NCBI GenBank assembly: GCA_012295275.1
Contig: CM022668.1
Span: 6,307,529-6,371,528 of the forward strand
Reading direction: 5' to 3'
DNA from: Chrysomallon squamiferum
Taxonomy: Eukaryota; Mollusca; Gastropoda; Neomphalida; Peltospiridae
DNA: 64,000 nucleotides
The position numbers were made by a program, and so were the translations under genes. This document shows positions 1 to 14,340 of the stretch, piece after piece. A model generated the notes under the pieces. That model worked only from the letters and a program-made list of their open reading frames with translations. It searched no databases and was not told the DNA's origin. How positions within the stretch are numbered: the stretch's first letter is position 1; the number at the start of each line of letters is the position of its first letter.

Positions 1-1860
1 ATCTAACTGTATCTTGCATATAATTAAAGTATATTTTCTTTGAAAACTTTTAATGTCATTCAGGGGTTAATTTGCGATCTTTGGATTTTCCAACATAATG
101 TCCATAAAAGCAACTGATACATAAAATTATCTAATGATAGCATAATAATAATAACAGATTTTGAATCATATTATTATCCTGATTGCTTAGATGCCAAGTT
201 CAAAAATGTAATTACTTTGTGTCCATAGAAAAATGTCAAACATTTCAGTGATAAATTCTTATATCAAAAACAATCTATGCAAGTTATAAAACATCTTAAT
301 TTAACCAGTTTCTGATTGGCTCATAAACCTCTAATTCTAAACAGAATTGCCCCAAAGATGCTGGAATTAAAAATGGCAGAAAATTCGTTTCATGAAAAAA
401 AAGTAGAAAAGTTTTATCTTTTTCAGCCACCTTTATGGATTTTAGTGAATGCATTATAAATAACTTAAATCATTATGTGCAGAATTTTATATAGTTAAGG
501 CATGTTCTTAGGTTAATTTGGTTGAAAGTTGTCGCTGTTTTACCTATATCCGTATTCGATCTCTTCATCAATTTAGTAAGGAAATTCAACCTGTCTCATG
601 GGCTAATGGTCTTTTTCCAAGTACACATGGCTGACAAACTACGCAAATGGTCCAGAAATGAAGACCAAAATTGTATAACCAGGAACTGTAAGCAGATGAT
701 GTTAGGGATTATCAGCATGTGACTTGTATGTAGTGTGCAGAATATGCAGTGCATATTGTTCTTATTTTACGACGTACTTTAATAAATCTCACTGTTAACA
801 ACAGGCTTGGATCTGTTGTTAATATAATGATGTCATAGGGTAATGACATTCATAATGCCACCATCATTAAATATTAATAAAATTTTTATAGGTTTAAGCA
901 GTCATTGGTGTTATTAGAATATTTGCAACACCAATGATGACAGGTAACACTTATGACAAACTTGTCAGAGTAGATACCATGCCATGCTAGGTAAGATTAA
1001 TTTATTATAATACACAAATATGAATTCATTTAAGTAATTTCCCTTGTTCAGTTTAAGCGTTTTAGGATGCTTCATTGTTGTACTCCTGAAATGCCATTGG
1101 TCCAGTGATAATAATATATTAAATTGTATACTGTGATTAAGTTGGAAGTCGTCATTATCATTTACCCTGAAAAGAGAATGACGTTTTGAATATTACAATG
1201 TGATTATTGTTGTTGTTTGTTAATATTCACCTTCTTGTTTAACTGTTATACCCCTTATTCCTAAATTAACGCGTGGTGTCTTAAGCAAGTACATGTAGTT
1301 ACTTTTTCATTGTGCAGAATTTGCATATATATAACTAAAATGAAAGGATCTCTTATTTTAAAAATGAACTCAAGCTATGAAAAATATTATTTCATAGATG
1401 ATAGCAAGTTGAATTGTTACCATTAGTAACAGAGCATTATCGTCATCATCGTCATCAAAAAGATCAGCTTGTGATTCTGTTTGTTACATATCTCTTGGGA
1501 GTTTATCATCATTTTCGACACAGTTATTGGAAAATATGAACAAAAACACATGAATCACATAATACATTATTAACAAGTTTAGAAATGTTAATCCCAGGGG
1601 AAACAAATCACTTTAATTTTTCAAACAGCAATTCATGCAGAAGTGTTTCCAGGCTCTTAGTGGTAGACTGCAATTTTAAAGGTGCATTCACACGTAGCGA
1701 TTTGTTAAAATCATAAACTTTCAGCAGAGACTATATGTCAGAATGTGTTAAAACATAATAGTTCTAAATAGTGTCTTGTAGAACATGGGGAATAAGTTTG
1801 TAAAAAGTCAGTTTGAACGATTTAGCAATGATGCCAAACAAATGTATAACCTTTTAATAA
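1..1860. other. AT-rich intergenic DNA, no gene seen
   Basis: This stretch upstream of lectin gene A has no exon I can support. The longest open frame (522-722, +, 66 codons) has no recognisable motif and no splice context. Short runs of ATA and CATCAT repeats are present around 1440-1460. It may contain the promoter and a 5' untranslated exon of gene A, but nothing in the sequence pins these down. Confidence 0.6.
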
Positions 1861-2573
1861 TGATAATGATGATGATGACCGTAATAATCACAAGTACTAC
1901 TACTAATATCACTCCCATCACTTTTACTAACACAATGTCATACTGCTACCATCACTACCACTACTACTAATACTGCTACTGCACCTACAACTATGACTCT
2001 ACTACAACATCTATCACAACTACTCCAACAAGTACACCACGTACCATTAACACTACTACCACAACTACCACCATCACCATCACTAGTACTACCAAAACAA
2101 GTTCTGCTGTTACTACTGCTATTACCACACCACCAGCCACAACAATCTCCTAGCTACTACTACCACAATTACTACTACTTTTGCTATCACAATAAACACT
2201 ACTTTTACTAGTAAACTACTGCTGCTACTACTACTGCTATGACTACAATTATCATTAGCATGACTACTACTACCTCTACAACTACTACTACCACCACCAC
2301 TATCACTTCTACTACCCCAACTACAACAAACCACCCCCACTAGTACCACTGCCACCATTACTACTGCAACTATCACATCTATCACTACTATTAACACCAC
2401 CACTATCACAATCTTCACTACCACAGTTACTACTATTTCTACTATCACAATAAACACTACTTTCACTACTGCTACTACTATCTTTATCACGACTACAATG
2501 ACTACCTCTACAAATACTACTACAACCACGATAAGTACTACTACTGCAACTACTGTACAAACAGTAATAAAAT
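1861..2573. repeat. TAC/ACT trinucleotide-rich field
   Basis: About 700 bp made almost entirely of imperfect TAC, ACT, ACC and CAC triplets. Open frames on both strands here (runs of T, V, S or L residues) are by-products of the three-base period. The field lies just upstream of the first coding exon of gene A. Confidence 0.85.
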
Positions 2574-2882
2574 AATCACTTGTATTTTATTGATTTGTGC
2601 TCTGTGACAGAACCTTTAGATTATTAGCAGACTGTAAAATCTGTTTTATCTCTGTAGCTATGTTTGCTGCAACTGTTATTAATAATTTAAAATCAGTAAA
2701 ATAAAGAAAAAACAACAGGGTATTATTTCTCTCTTAATTTTGATGAGAAAGGACATTTTATCACTTTTTCATATGATTTGTTAAAAGGATTTGAAATTTG
2801 ATCTTCTTGCAAATTTCCTCTTCGTTATTTAATTTTAGTTTTGGTATTAAAGAGAGCGAATAGAACAGAAATTATTGGAAAC

Positions 2883-5800
2883 ATGTTCAGAATTATTATT
2901 GTGTGTCTGTTTTCACTAACTTGTTTGTGGGGACGTTTACAGTACGATGCTGAATTTCAACACCATGTCATAACCACGATGTCCCACTCGTCGTTGTATG
3001 ACTGTTCTGCTGCCTGTGTAATTGATATGTGTTGTAAATCTTTTAACTTCTTTATGTCTACCCTGGAGTGTCAGCTCAACTACAAAACAGGAGAACAAAG
3101 TCCACTAGATTTAGTGACAAAGAAAGGATCAATTTATCAAGACAAAAATTCTATAGACAAGGTGAGATTTCTTTTCAATTTTTTTTTTTTTTTTTTTTGC
3201 AATGATAAAATCGTTACAGTTATTACTACCATCAACACTATTACCACCACTAATATAACAGCCACTACCACTACTACTATTATTATAATTTCTATGACTG
3301 TCTAGTAATTATTGTTACTACCATTACCACTACTACCATCACTCCATTAATATTACTACCACTACTATTACTACAACTAATACTTCTACTACTAGCATTG
3401 ATATACTATATGACTAATATTGATATACTAGTACTACCATTAAAATTACTGCTGCTTCTACTACAACTACTACTGCTACTGCATCTTTTACGTCCCAAAT
3501 CAGGGGACCATTTCTCATCGGTTTTTAAAATGTTCTCACCTCATCGTAATTCTAACCGTGAATTAACCTATTTTGAACACTTTTTAATAAGAAAAAAGAA
3601 AGAAATTTTCAGTTTGATACTTTCATTAATTTGTTTTGTCATAGTTGTAGCATAATATTGGACTGAATAGTTTGGTTAGTGGGAAACACCTTTTGCTTCA
3701 CGTTTACTATCAGAATACATTTATTCTCATTTATCCTAATTAGCAAAATTAATGGGCTAATACTGTTGTAACTTCTACTATTACCAATACTGCTACTACT
3801 ATTACAACTGTTACTACTAGTGTTACCACAATTACAACTGTTAGTACTGTTACTACTTCTATTACAATAACCACCACCATCATTAATATTACTACTATTA
3901 CCACTACTACAACTACTGTTACTACTACTACTACTCTTACTACTCTTACTGTTACTACTACCATTACTACAACTACTATAATTTCTACTTTTACTACTAC
4001 AACTATTACTATTGCTATTGCTACTACTATTACTACTACTACAACTATTACTACTACAACTATTACTACTACTGCTATTACTGCTTCCAGTGGAACTAAT
4101 AATACTACTACAACTATTACTACTACTACTACTACTATTATTAATACTACTGCTATTACTGCTACTACTGTTACTATTATGACCACCGCTGCTACTATTA
4201 TTACTACTACCATTAGTACAACCATTACTACTACTACTACTACTACTACTATTACTACTACTACTACTACTATTACTATTACTACTACTACTAAATTCTA
4301 TCCTTCATTTCTCTTTTATAGTCATTTTGTCTTACTACTACTACAACTACGATTTGTATTACTACTACTACTGTTACTATTACCATTACTACTACATTCT
4401 ACAGAAAAAATGAGATCATGTTGTATCCTTCCTTTGATGATAGTTGCCTGTTATATGGTCATTTGGTCTTGTGTTCTTTTCTTCTTTTTTATTTTTATTT
4501 TTATTTTTATTTTGTTTTTTTCAATTCTAGAATTAGTACTAATTCTAATATCAATACAGTACTATTAGTACTAATTCAGCTGCTGCTAGACAGATATAGA
4601 TACAGATACACAGAGAGACATACACATGTACATTCAGTGGTGGGATTCAAAATGTTCTTCGGCCAACAGCATATTAGGTTGGAGCTGTTTACTTCCAAAG
4701 TAGAAATTATTAATTATACTGATTTTTCCCAAATTTAAAAAACAAAACAATTCAAGTTCAAAAAGTGTCTAAAACAATGTTTAAAGCATCAGTATATTAA
4801 CATTGAGGAGATTGTTTATGGTTTCTGACTGGGTGAAATGAAGATAGATGTAACAGCTGGACTGCCAATCTCATCTATGTGTAGAGTTTGAGAATTCTTT
4901 ATCTAAAATGCTTGAGACTGGAAGAATTTCAGATTTTGGCATTTTTCAGATGTAGAGATACAAGGAGTTAGCCTGAATATTTATTTATATTTATATTCAA
5001 ATAGTCTGCAGAATTCTGTTTTAAAAAAAAAAAAAAATTTTTTAAATAGTTTTGTGCATGAAATAATGTTAGTGAATGCAAAGCAATCTGATAAGTGTAT
5101 CATTAATTCTGCTACTCTGCTTGGAGAAAGTTTCTGACTTCGGAGCTTTTTGTATTTCAGATAAGGGATCCTTGACATGTATATATATATATATCTGTGT
5201 GTTTATGTACGTATATATGAATTAATTTAGGATTGAATATTCTATTTTATGGACATCTGATTAGGCCCTGGATAGAAACAATATTTGTGAAAGCACTGGC
5301 ACAATCACAAACCCTGTTAAATGCCACTGACTAGACTATAATTTATAGCAAAGTTTTTTGTGTGGCAAAGATTGCATTCTGATATCATCTTAGATCAAGG
5401 ACATGACATTTGAAGATGTTTTAAGAGGAAAAGTAATTGTTATGTATGTGTATTTTACAGATAATTTGGGAATATATATAAACATACAGCTAAATTTATT
5501 TACATATACATGTACCTATATATGTATGTGTTAGTATTTATCTGTCTCAGTGTGAAAACATGTTTGCATGATTACATCAAAAATAGACAAATTATAGCTT
5601 GTATACAGAGAGGCAGACAAGCTACTGTTAAGAGAAACTTTTTTTTTTGCAGTCAGTAGCTGGGGCTTGTGGATTTGAAACCTGCTTTTCTGGCTCAAAG
5701 TGCCATGTTCACAAAGACGTGAATCAAACTAAATGTGTACCTTATAGCAGTGAGATAAAGATTTTACCTGTTCAAAGCAATAGAACATCCCTCAGCAATT

Positions 5801-5897
5801 CTGGTAAATATTTATTTCTTAAACTTGAACTTACAACTGTTACTACTTCTACTACTAGTACTACTACTGTTACTACTTCAATTACTACTACCACATA

Positions 5898-5945
<48 letters not shown>

Positions 5946-6170
5946 GTGTTGTTGTTGTTGTTGTTGTTGTTACTGTGATGATGATGGTAATGATAATGAT
6001 GATGGTGATATTAATAATACAAAGAAGTCGGTATCTAGGTATATGCATCTACATATGTATATAGCTGTGTCTGCTTGTCTATTTGCTATGCAGATTGTAT
6101 GTATCTATGTATATCTGTCTCTCTGTCTATCTTTCTGTATCTGTTTGTAGCTATGTGTTAGTGGTCTTGT

Positions 6171-6212
<42 letters not shown>

Positions 6213-7415
6213 AAAGGAACAGTGTATATATATTTAATATTTAAAATAATGAATGTATTTCAGAAATATTTTCCATTCCTCTGACTAGTAAAGGATCAAA
6301 CAACTGCAATGGAACTTACAAGCTGACTGCATTGAAATTAGAAGATTTTTGTTTGATGACCACAGATTGTGGAGGCTGGCTGGTATGTTGTTTGACAAAC
6401 TTGTTTTAGTCACTATGGTAACATGCTTAGAGATGTGTTGGTTGTGTTGCTCTGGTGATACTATTCAGCTGTATTGACCTGTTTAATTTGACTACTTATA
6501 CTTTCAAAAGCAGCAGCTGCAGGCAGAGTTAGAAATAGTGGCAGTACTAATAGTAGCACTAGTATTAGAAGCAATTGTTGTAGTAGGTGTACTTGTAGTA
6601 ACAGTAGCAGTAGTACTTGTTATTCTTGTATTTGTAGTAATACTATTAGGAGGAGTAGTATTTGTAATGCTTGTAGTAGACACGTTTGCATTTGTATTAA
6701 TACTGCTAGTGTTTGTAGTAGTAATATTAGCAGTAGTAGTACTAGTAGTAGCAGCAGTAGTAGTTATGCTGGTATTTGTAGTAATAATGTTAGGGGTAAT
6801 GGTGGTGATAGTAGTTGTAGTAATAGTCATAGTAGTAGCAGTTGTTATAGTAGTACAAGTAAAAATAATAGCAGTAGTGGTACCAGCAGTAGTAGTAGTA
6901 ATAGGAGTAGTAGTAGCTGTAGGAACAGTTGTAATAGTAACAACAGCAGCAGCAGTAGCAGTAACAGTACTTGTCAAAGTCATCATGGTATTAGTAGTAG
7001 TAGCAGTTCCAGTGGTAGTAACTCAGTAGAGATTGTAATTCTGTTTTTAATCTGCATTTATAGGTAATACAGAGAAGGATGGATGGATCTACAGACTTCT
7101 ACAGAACATGGCAGGATTACAAGGAAGGATTCGGAGATGTAGAAAGAGAATTTTGGTTGGGTAAGAAACATTTGTTGTATTTGATTTGTAAACTTTGAAA
7201 CAGACAGACACAGTGAATAACAGACAAATACAAAGATAACTAGAAATACATATAACAACAACTAATATGATGGGTGAGAGACTGACAGACAAATAAATGG
7301 ACGGATGGATGTCAGGGACAGATGGTAAAAAGAGTAATAAACTGAAAGATAAATTTGTATTTTAATTGTCAGCTTTCATATACAGTGAAATACCAACCTT
7401 ACAAATTACCAATTG

Positions 7416-7507
<92 letters not shown>

Positions 7508-8558
7508 TACCCTCTTACCGAAGCTGACCTGGTAACATTACAAAGCTGTAAAACAACAGTTTAAAATATTTAGCTTCGAATTATTTCAGGAAATGAGAAC
7601 ATCTACAAGATAACAAGTAAACAGAAATATGAGCTACGTGTTGATCTAGAAGACTTTGAAGGAAACAAAAGTTATGCAATGTACTCGACATTTTCACTGG
7701 GTAGTGAGGCGGAGAACTACACTCTACACATTGGATCTTACAGCGGAGACGCAGGTTGGTATGTCATAAGTCAGTGATAATCATAATGTTTTGTGGTAAC
7801 TATGAAGAATTTTAATCATTAACCAGGCTTATGTGTTAACTGTGCAAATTGCAGCCTATACTCAGACTCTTATGTTAATGGCTATAAAGATAATCATTAA
7901 CTAGTCATATAATTGATTTGCTCAAAGTTAATTTGTTGATTAAATTCTTTATTGCTTGGTTGTTGGGGGCGGGGTCTTTGTATTTTTTATTTTTTTTTTA
8001 TTTTTTTTTTTTTCTTGGGTTTTTGGGGGGTATTTTTTTTTCCAATTTCTTTTTTTTGTTTATCTTCTTCTTTTTTTCTCTCTTTCTTTTTGTAACGTTT
8101 TGATGAGTGGTATGATTCTGACGTGGACGGCCTTTTCCGTATCGCAGTGTTGTTGTTACTGTTGATGTCACTGATAGCTATGCTGTGATGTCATAATTAT
8201 TTGTAATATAGTTTCTAATGGCATATATTTATGATGTACTTGTTCTTCCTACAGTTCTTTATCCTATATGTATATTTCTTGTGTTTTGTGTTTTCATATT
8301 CAAAAAGAAGACTCACTGATCTATCATAACAACACAGCTTTTTCTACTAAAGATAAAGATCTGGATACTTCTCGAAGAAACTGTGCTGAAATCTATCACG
8401 GGGCTTGGTGGTACAAAGACTGCTATTTGTCTAACCTAAATGGCAGGTACCTACAAGGGCTTAATGATAAAGAAGATGGAATAGTCTGGAGTTTACGGAG
8501 AGACACCCAGTACTCTCTGAAGAAGACAGAGATGAAAATAAGACCAGTTCAAACCTGA
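2883..8558 (+). CDS. Lectin gene A: secreted PAN + fibrinogen-related domain protein, six exons
   Basis: Exons read by eye: 2883-3161, 5653-5803, 6264-6382, 7064-7160, 7590-7754, 8311-8558. Intron phases are 0,1,0,1,1 and the joined frame gives 352 residues. Exon 1 encodes a signal peptide ([17 protein letters not shown]) and a PAN/apple-like module with the CxxxC...CC...ECQLN pattern. Exon 2 is a four-Cys linker. Exons 3-6 are a fibrinogen-related domain: [18 protein letters not shown], the DxDxD calcium-site pattern (DKDLD), and [15 protein letters not shown] with SNLNGRY. The product is probably a secreted lectin-like recognition protein; that role is known for the family and inferred here. 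The start was placed at 2883 because it opens the signal peptide; an in-frame ATG at 2841 would add 14 polar residues. Two oddities: exon 3 is diverged ([11 protein letters not shown] where paralogues have VFCDM), and the exon 6 acceptor (AAGAAG before 8311) has a poor pyrimidine tract. Introns are full of simple repeats. Confidence 0.85.
3219..3482. repeat. TAC/ACT triplet repeat in intron 1 of gene A
   Basis: Imperfect ACT/TAC/ATT triplets follow the T-run after the exon 1 donor. No coding support. Confidence 0.75.
3767..4405. repeat. Long TAC/ACT triplet repeat in intron 1 of gene A
   Basis: About 640 bp of ACT/TAC/ATT/GTT triplets with few interruptions. The 129- to 158-codon open frames on both strands are artefacts of the three-base period. 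The rest of intron 1 (4406-5652) is AT-rich with a (TA)n tract near 5180 and no other feature. Confidence 0.85.
5897..6209. repeat. (ATT)n, (TTG)n and (GT)n microsatellites in intron 2 of gene A
   Basis: A perfect ATT run (about 5897-5945) passes into TTG triplets (to about 5970). A separate (GT)n tract lies at about 6173-6209. All are intronic. Confidence 0.85.
6530..7024. repeat. AGT/GTA triplet repeat in intron 3 of gene A
   Basis: About 495 bp of AGT, GTA and GTT triplets between the exon 3 donor (6383) and the exon 4 acceptor (7063). Open frames of about 160 codons on both strands (V-rich or T-rich) are by-products. Confidence 0.85.
7420..7504. repeat. (AG)n microsatellite in intron 4 of gene A
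   Basis: An uninterrupted AG run of about 84 bp, roughly 85 bp upstream of the exon 5 acceptor. A T-rich low-complexity block (about 7980-8095) lies in the next intron. Confidence 0.95.
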
Positions 8559-8603
8559 AGATAAATAATTTCACCAGGATTACATCAACTTCTTTATCTC
8601 TCT

Positions 8604-8609
8604 ATTAAA
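8604..8609 (+). terminator. Possible poly(A) signal of gene A
   Basis: ATTAAA lies 46 bases after the stop codon of gene A. It is a common variant signal, but such hexamers are frequent in AT-rich DNA. Confidence 0.35.
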
Positions 8610-9585
8610 TTAATAATTGGCATGTATTACTTTTTTTTATTTGAAAGCATTGTTATATCAGTTTCCATTGTAGAAATTTGCAGTTTCCGCTTAGTAAAAA
8701 TTATTTTACACTCTTAATTTTTAATTAAAATTTTATATTAATATTGTTGTAAATATTTTAAAGGTCCAGATAAAAAAAAGAAAAAAGATTTCTGTTAAAT
8801 ATCAATTTATATATTTACAAAAATGTTCACAGTAGGATTTTGCTTGACTTTTACAACTATCACCACCATTGCTGTATTACATTTAGTGCTACAGTTTGGC
8901 TTGACTTTTACTAATATTTGTCACTATTATTAGTACAATTTAAATGTTGTTGTTTTTTTTAAATATTTTACACTAGTAGAATGTTTTAGAAATCAAATGT
9001 GTGCCCTTTTAAAGAAAAAATTTCTTTGCACAGAACAAATATTTAATTGTACAAATTTAGTTAGGCAGGTATCGAAAAGATTTACAGAATGAGATCAGAC
9101 AACTTTATGGAAAGATACCCTAATGAATTACAGTCAGATATCTAAATGAATTATAGTCAGATATCTAAAATCTTTAATTATAAGCCACGTGGTTAGACGA
9201 TGAACATTATCCTCATATCAAATATATTTTGGTAGGCATTTTTGTCAAAGCCGAAGCCCCAAGCCTCAGCCCAGCCTGTTAACATTGTTTATATGGAAGC
9301 TTCACTTTCTAACTTTAACTAACATCAAGCTGATCTGGGATACTTATATTATAGCCCATATCATTTTACTGAAAATTACTTCGGTCTGAAAAATCACTAA
9401 CAGAACCTTTCAAGTGACACTAGTTTTGAAAAAGCAGAAGAAGGTGATAATACATTGATGAAAACTAATGAACGCAACCAAAAATTGAACTAAAATTCAA
9501 CAAGGAGAAGAAACAGAAAAACAACAACCAACCTTACAGTTTTCCCAGAACCCTCTTCAGTGACCTACATTTCGAAACAGTCCAG
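8610..9585. other. AT-rich intergenic DNA
   Basis: No exon, RNA gene or clear repeat is seen. A short direct duplication (AGTCAGATATCTAAA near 9131 and 9155) is the only structure noted. Confidence 0.55.
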
Positions 9586-10140
9586 ATGCAGGAAATGAAT
9601 TTCACTATGGAACAGATAAATACAGTAAAACAGAAACTAATTACAAAAGATTAATTCAGACAACAACGAGATGAAAATAAACAAGAAATAATATATTACC
9701 TGAAAGAAATTACTGACAGACTTGAATCCCAAGTATTAACACTGGAAATAGAAAATGATAAGTAAAAAAAAAAAACAATAAATAAAAACAAAAACCAAGA
9801 AAGTAAATGTAATGGCCAAACAGTTGTTGTCCACAGAAAAACTAGCTGCAGATGAAAGTGATTTAGTCAAATTAAATGACTTAGAACAAGCTTCAAGGAC
9901 AAACAATTTGTGCATGTTTGGGATTCAAATATAAATAATTCTGAAAGTGCTGAAAAAACAGTGGATGAAGTTATTGTAATACAGCACAGTATTGATGTTA
10001 CAATAATCAAATAAGATATCAACATTGTACATCACCTGAGACCATTTATGGATAACAAGTGAAAACCAGTCATTGTTAAGTTTAAATCTCAGATACACTA
10101 AAATCGAGTTCTTTATGACAGACTTAAACTAAAAGAATCA
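9586..10140 (+). pseudogene. Decayed LINE ORF1-like relic
   Basis: Read across several stops and frame changes, this stretch keeps the order of parts of an ORF1 protein of L1-like or CR1-like retrotransposons. A coiled-coil-like opening (ITDRLESQVLTLEIEN) comes first. Then LNDLEQASRTNNLCMFGI matches the usual LEQYSRRNNLRIFGI-type motif. Next come VDEVIVIQHSIDV and DINIVHHLRPF, matching the usual HR motif. KPVIVKFKSQI and NRVLYDRLKLK follow. In-frame TAA and TGA codons interrupt it, so it is dead. No endonuclease or reverse transcriptase sequence was recognised nearby, so the copy is truncated. The family assignment rests on motif memory only. Confidence 0.6.
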
Positions 10141-10375
10141 GATGAAGTAGAGAGCATAACACTACAACAACAAGATGAAGTAGAGTGTTTACAAAACTAC
10201 GAGATGAAGTAGAGAGTATAAACAACAAGATGAAGTAGACAGTATCTAACAAAACTACAAGATAAAGTAGTGTGTTAACAAAACTACAACAAGATGGAGT
10301 GTTAACAAAACTATAACAACAAGATGAAGTAGAGAGTGTAAAACTGAAAGAAAAAAGTTTTAAAGTAAAACTATA
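10141..10375. repeat. Imperfect minisatellite (AACAAGATGAAGTAGAG core)
   Basis: About seven imperfect copies of a unit of roughly 30-40 bp with the core AACAAGATGAAGTAGAG, directly abutting the LINE relic. It may have grown out of the relic's 3' part. Confidence 0.6.
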
Positions 10376-11040
10376 GTCCATCATCCTGAATTCCTGAGCA
10401 AAACATCAGGCTTTGACTTGAACACAGAATGAGTATATTTTAAATCCTTACGTATGTTTTTGAATTACAAAATTAATTAATTTATGTCGCTTATATATTT
10501 ATAGTTTTCACTAATGGCATTGAGGAGCTAGGTAGTTATAAGAGTTTTACACATGCACACTTGTTAATAGTAGCGATTAATTTTCAAAAAATGTATTTAC
10601 TGTGACAGACACGTTTCCGTTTTAGACCATGTATCACATTTGTTCTTTTGTTATCTTAAAACCATCCTCAGTGTCTTTGATATTTATACATATTTAATTT
10701 ACACAAGTAATCATTTTCATACTTTTCTTTGTGTACATATATATAAATAAATAAATAAATATATATATATATAACTGGGTGGCCCGATATTTTAGTAGTC
10801 TTCAAATTCATGCTAAATGTAAACCATTTAATTTTAAATTTTAAACATGTTCGATTTATTTTTAAATAATACTTTAGAGAAAAGAGAATGCATATTCCCA
10901 TAAATTCATAAACAGAGTTAATATTTTATCTTGAGATTTAAAACAGATTTAATTATATAATCTAAATAAGGAGGTGGTTTCTTAACATTTACTTAAGTCT
11001 TAACAGGCTGAGGTTTTGGATGTTTAGCTAAATAAATAGT
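10376..11040. other. AT-rich intergenic DNA
   Basis: No gene is recognisable. A short TAAA/TATA tract lies near 10745-10772. Confidence 0.5.
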
Positions 11041-11330
11041 TTAATCTGTTATAGAATCAGTTTTAAATATATTAAGCAAAAAGTAAAAATATTAAATTAT
11101 ATAGAGAAAATATCTATATTTGTTTAATCTGTTATAGAATCAGTTTTAAATATATTAAGCAAATATATTGAATGTTAAATTATAAAGAGATAACATCTAT
11201 ATTTAGTTTAGGCTGTTATAGAATCAGTTTTAAATGATTTAGTTAAAAGTCAAAATATAAAATTATATAGAGAAAACATCTACATTTAGTTTAGGCTGTT
11301 ATAGAATCAGTTTTAAACGTATCAAGTGAA
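11041..11330. repeat. Tandem repeat, about 83-84 bp x 4
   Basis: The core CTGTTATAGAATCAGTTTTAAA recurs (first 20 bases diagnostic) in copies beginning near 11041, 11124, 11208 and 11291, a spacing of 83-84 bp. Copies diverge in their AT-rich halves. No coding potential. Confidence 0.85.
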
Positions 11331-11389
11331 ATGTCAAAGACTAAAGTCCCTAATTCATGATATATATTTGTTCTAGGGCATGCCTATAA

Positions 11390-11592
11390 TCCTTACTTTG
11401 ACCTCGGTTTTGACGTAAGCATCTAGTTTTATCTCTACTAGATGTTGACATCACAACCGACATCAAAAGAAAGCTTGTAATGGCACGTAATTCGGGACAA
11501 TATTCGTAAACCGAGACAAAAATTGCCCAAGATCATGGTTCATAATCCGATTTGTTCGTACTTCGAGGCATTCGTAACCTGAGGTTCCACTG
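11390..11592. mobile_element. Possible small non-autonomous DNA transposon (pogo/Tigger-like ends)
   Basis: Read on the minus strand, the right edge begins CAGTGGAACCTCAGGTTACG at 11592. The left edge carries TGACCTCGGTTTTGACG. The two ends are related as imperfect inverted repeats with ACCTCGGTT cores, and further CGGTTTACGAA-like copies lie inside. CAGTGGAACCTCGG-type termini are typical of some pogo/Tigger elements. A perfect 7-bp stem (CATCTAG...CTAGATG) lies near 11422-11446. The segment is richer in GC and CpG than its surroundings. No transposase is present. Confidence 0.4.
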
Positions 11593-13281
<1,689 letters not shown>

Positions 13282-13939
13282 ATGTGTACCTATATGTATG
13301 GATAAGGATGTCTGTTTTTAGTATATGCATATGTCCTTATATTTAAACTGTGTGTGTGTGTGTGTGTGTGTCTGTGTGTGTGTGTGTGTGTGTTAGAAAG
13401 ACAGAGAGAGAAATACATTTGCTGCATTATATGTATATCAAATTAATGATGTTTAGAACGACTGTAGTAGATATATTTGATCCAATCTAGAGCAAATATT
13501 GCTTTATGGTGTTTATCAGTATTTTGTCATTAGTGAGAAATAAAAAATAGAATAAAATAATGAGAATAGGATTAAAAATAATAAAACAGATAGATAACTA
13601 GATAGATCATATTTGAAGGAAAACACAAATACTAAAGATAATTCTGATACAGTCAAATAAACCATTATAAAATAGAACAGCAAAAATTAACAAATGACAG
13701 CAAGCTAAGAGTGAAGTATAACAAAACAATTTTATTACATCACAATGAATATATTTTGAGGATGAAGCACACACACTCAAAAAATGTATGTTAAGTATAA
13801 AGGTTTTTTGTTGTTTGCTTTTTGTTTTATGTTTTTGTTTATTTAATTAATCATTATTGTTCTTGTAGTTTAGACAAAAATAGACAAACAACATGATATC
13901 ACATACAGCATATTGTTTGTTTTTTGCTTCTTTAAATAT

Positions 13940-14060
13940 ATATATATAGCATGACATCACATATAGCATAAAAATATAAAAATACAATTAAAATAACATA
14001 AGTGTCATTTAGTAGGCAAAAAAATTATAGTTTGTGTCTTTTTGTGTAGTTTTTGTAATA

Positions 14061-14105
<45 letters not shown>

Positions 14106-14340
14106 CATGAAAATATAAAAATACAAATTAAAATATCAATACAAGTATCATTTAGTAGGGAAGAGAAAATTTGTGGTTTTTTTTTTATGTTTTTGTAAAT
14201 AAACACAAACACACACGATTCAAAATAATATGACATATATAGCATATAAAAATGCAATTAAAATATCAATACAAGTATCATTTAGTAGGGAAGAGAAAAT
14301 TATAAATACATAAACACAGATATGAGATTCAAAAATAACA
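13940..14340. repeat. Imperfect tandem repeat with (CA)n, about three copies
   Basis: Three diverged copies of a unit containing ATAGCATAAAAATATAAAAA, then ATTAAAATA, then ATCATTTAGTAGG, and a CA-rich tail. A (CA)n run lies at 14063-14098. Purely AT-rich, non-coding. Confidence 0.6.

Noticed and set aside
522-722. 66-codon frame on the plus strand
   Set aside because: No motif, no splice partners, and its length is within chance expectation.
1785-7029. Open frames rich in T, V, S or L on both strands
   Set aside because: They lie in TAC/AGT triplet fields; three-base repeats stay open on both strands and show no protein features.
7058-7292. Minus-strand frames opposite exon 4 of gene A, and similar ones opposite exons of genes B and C
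   Set aside because: They are antisense shadows of fibrinogen-domain exons.
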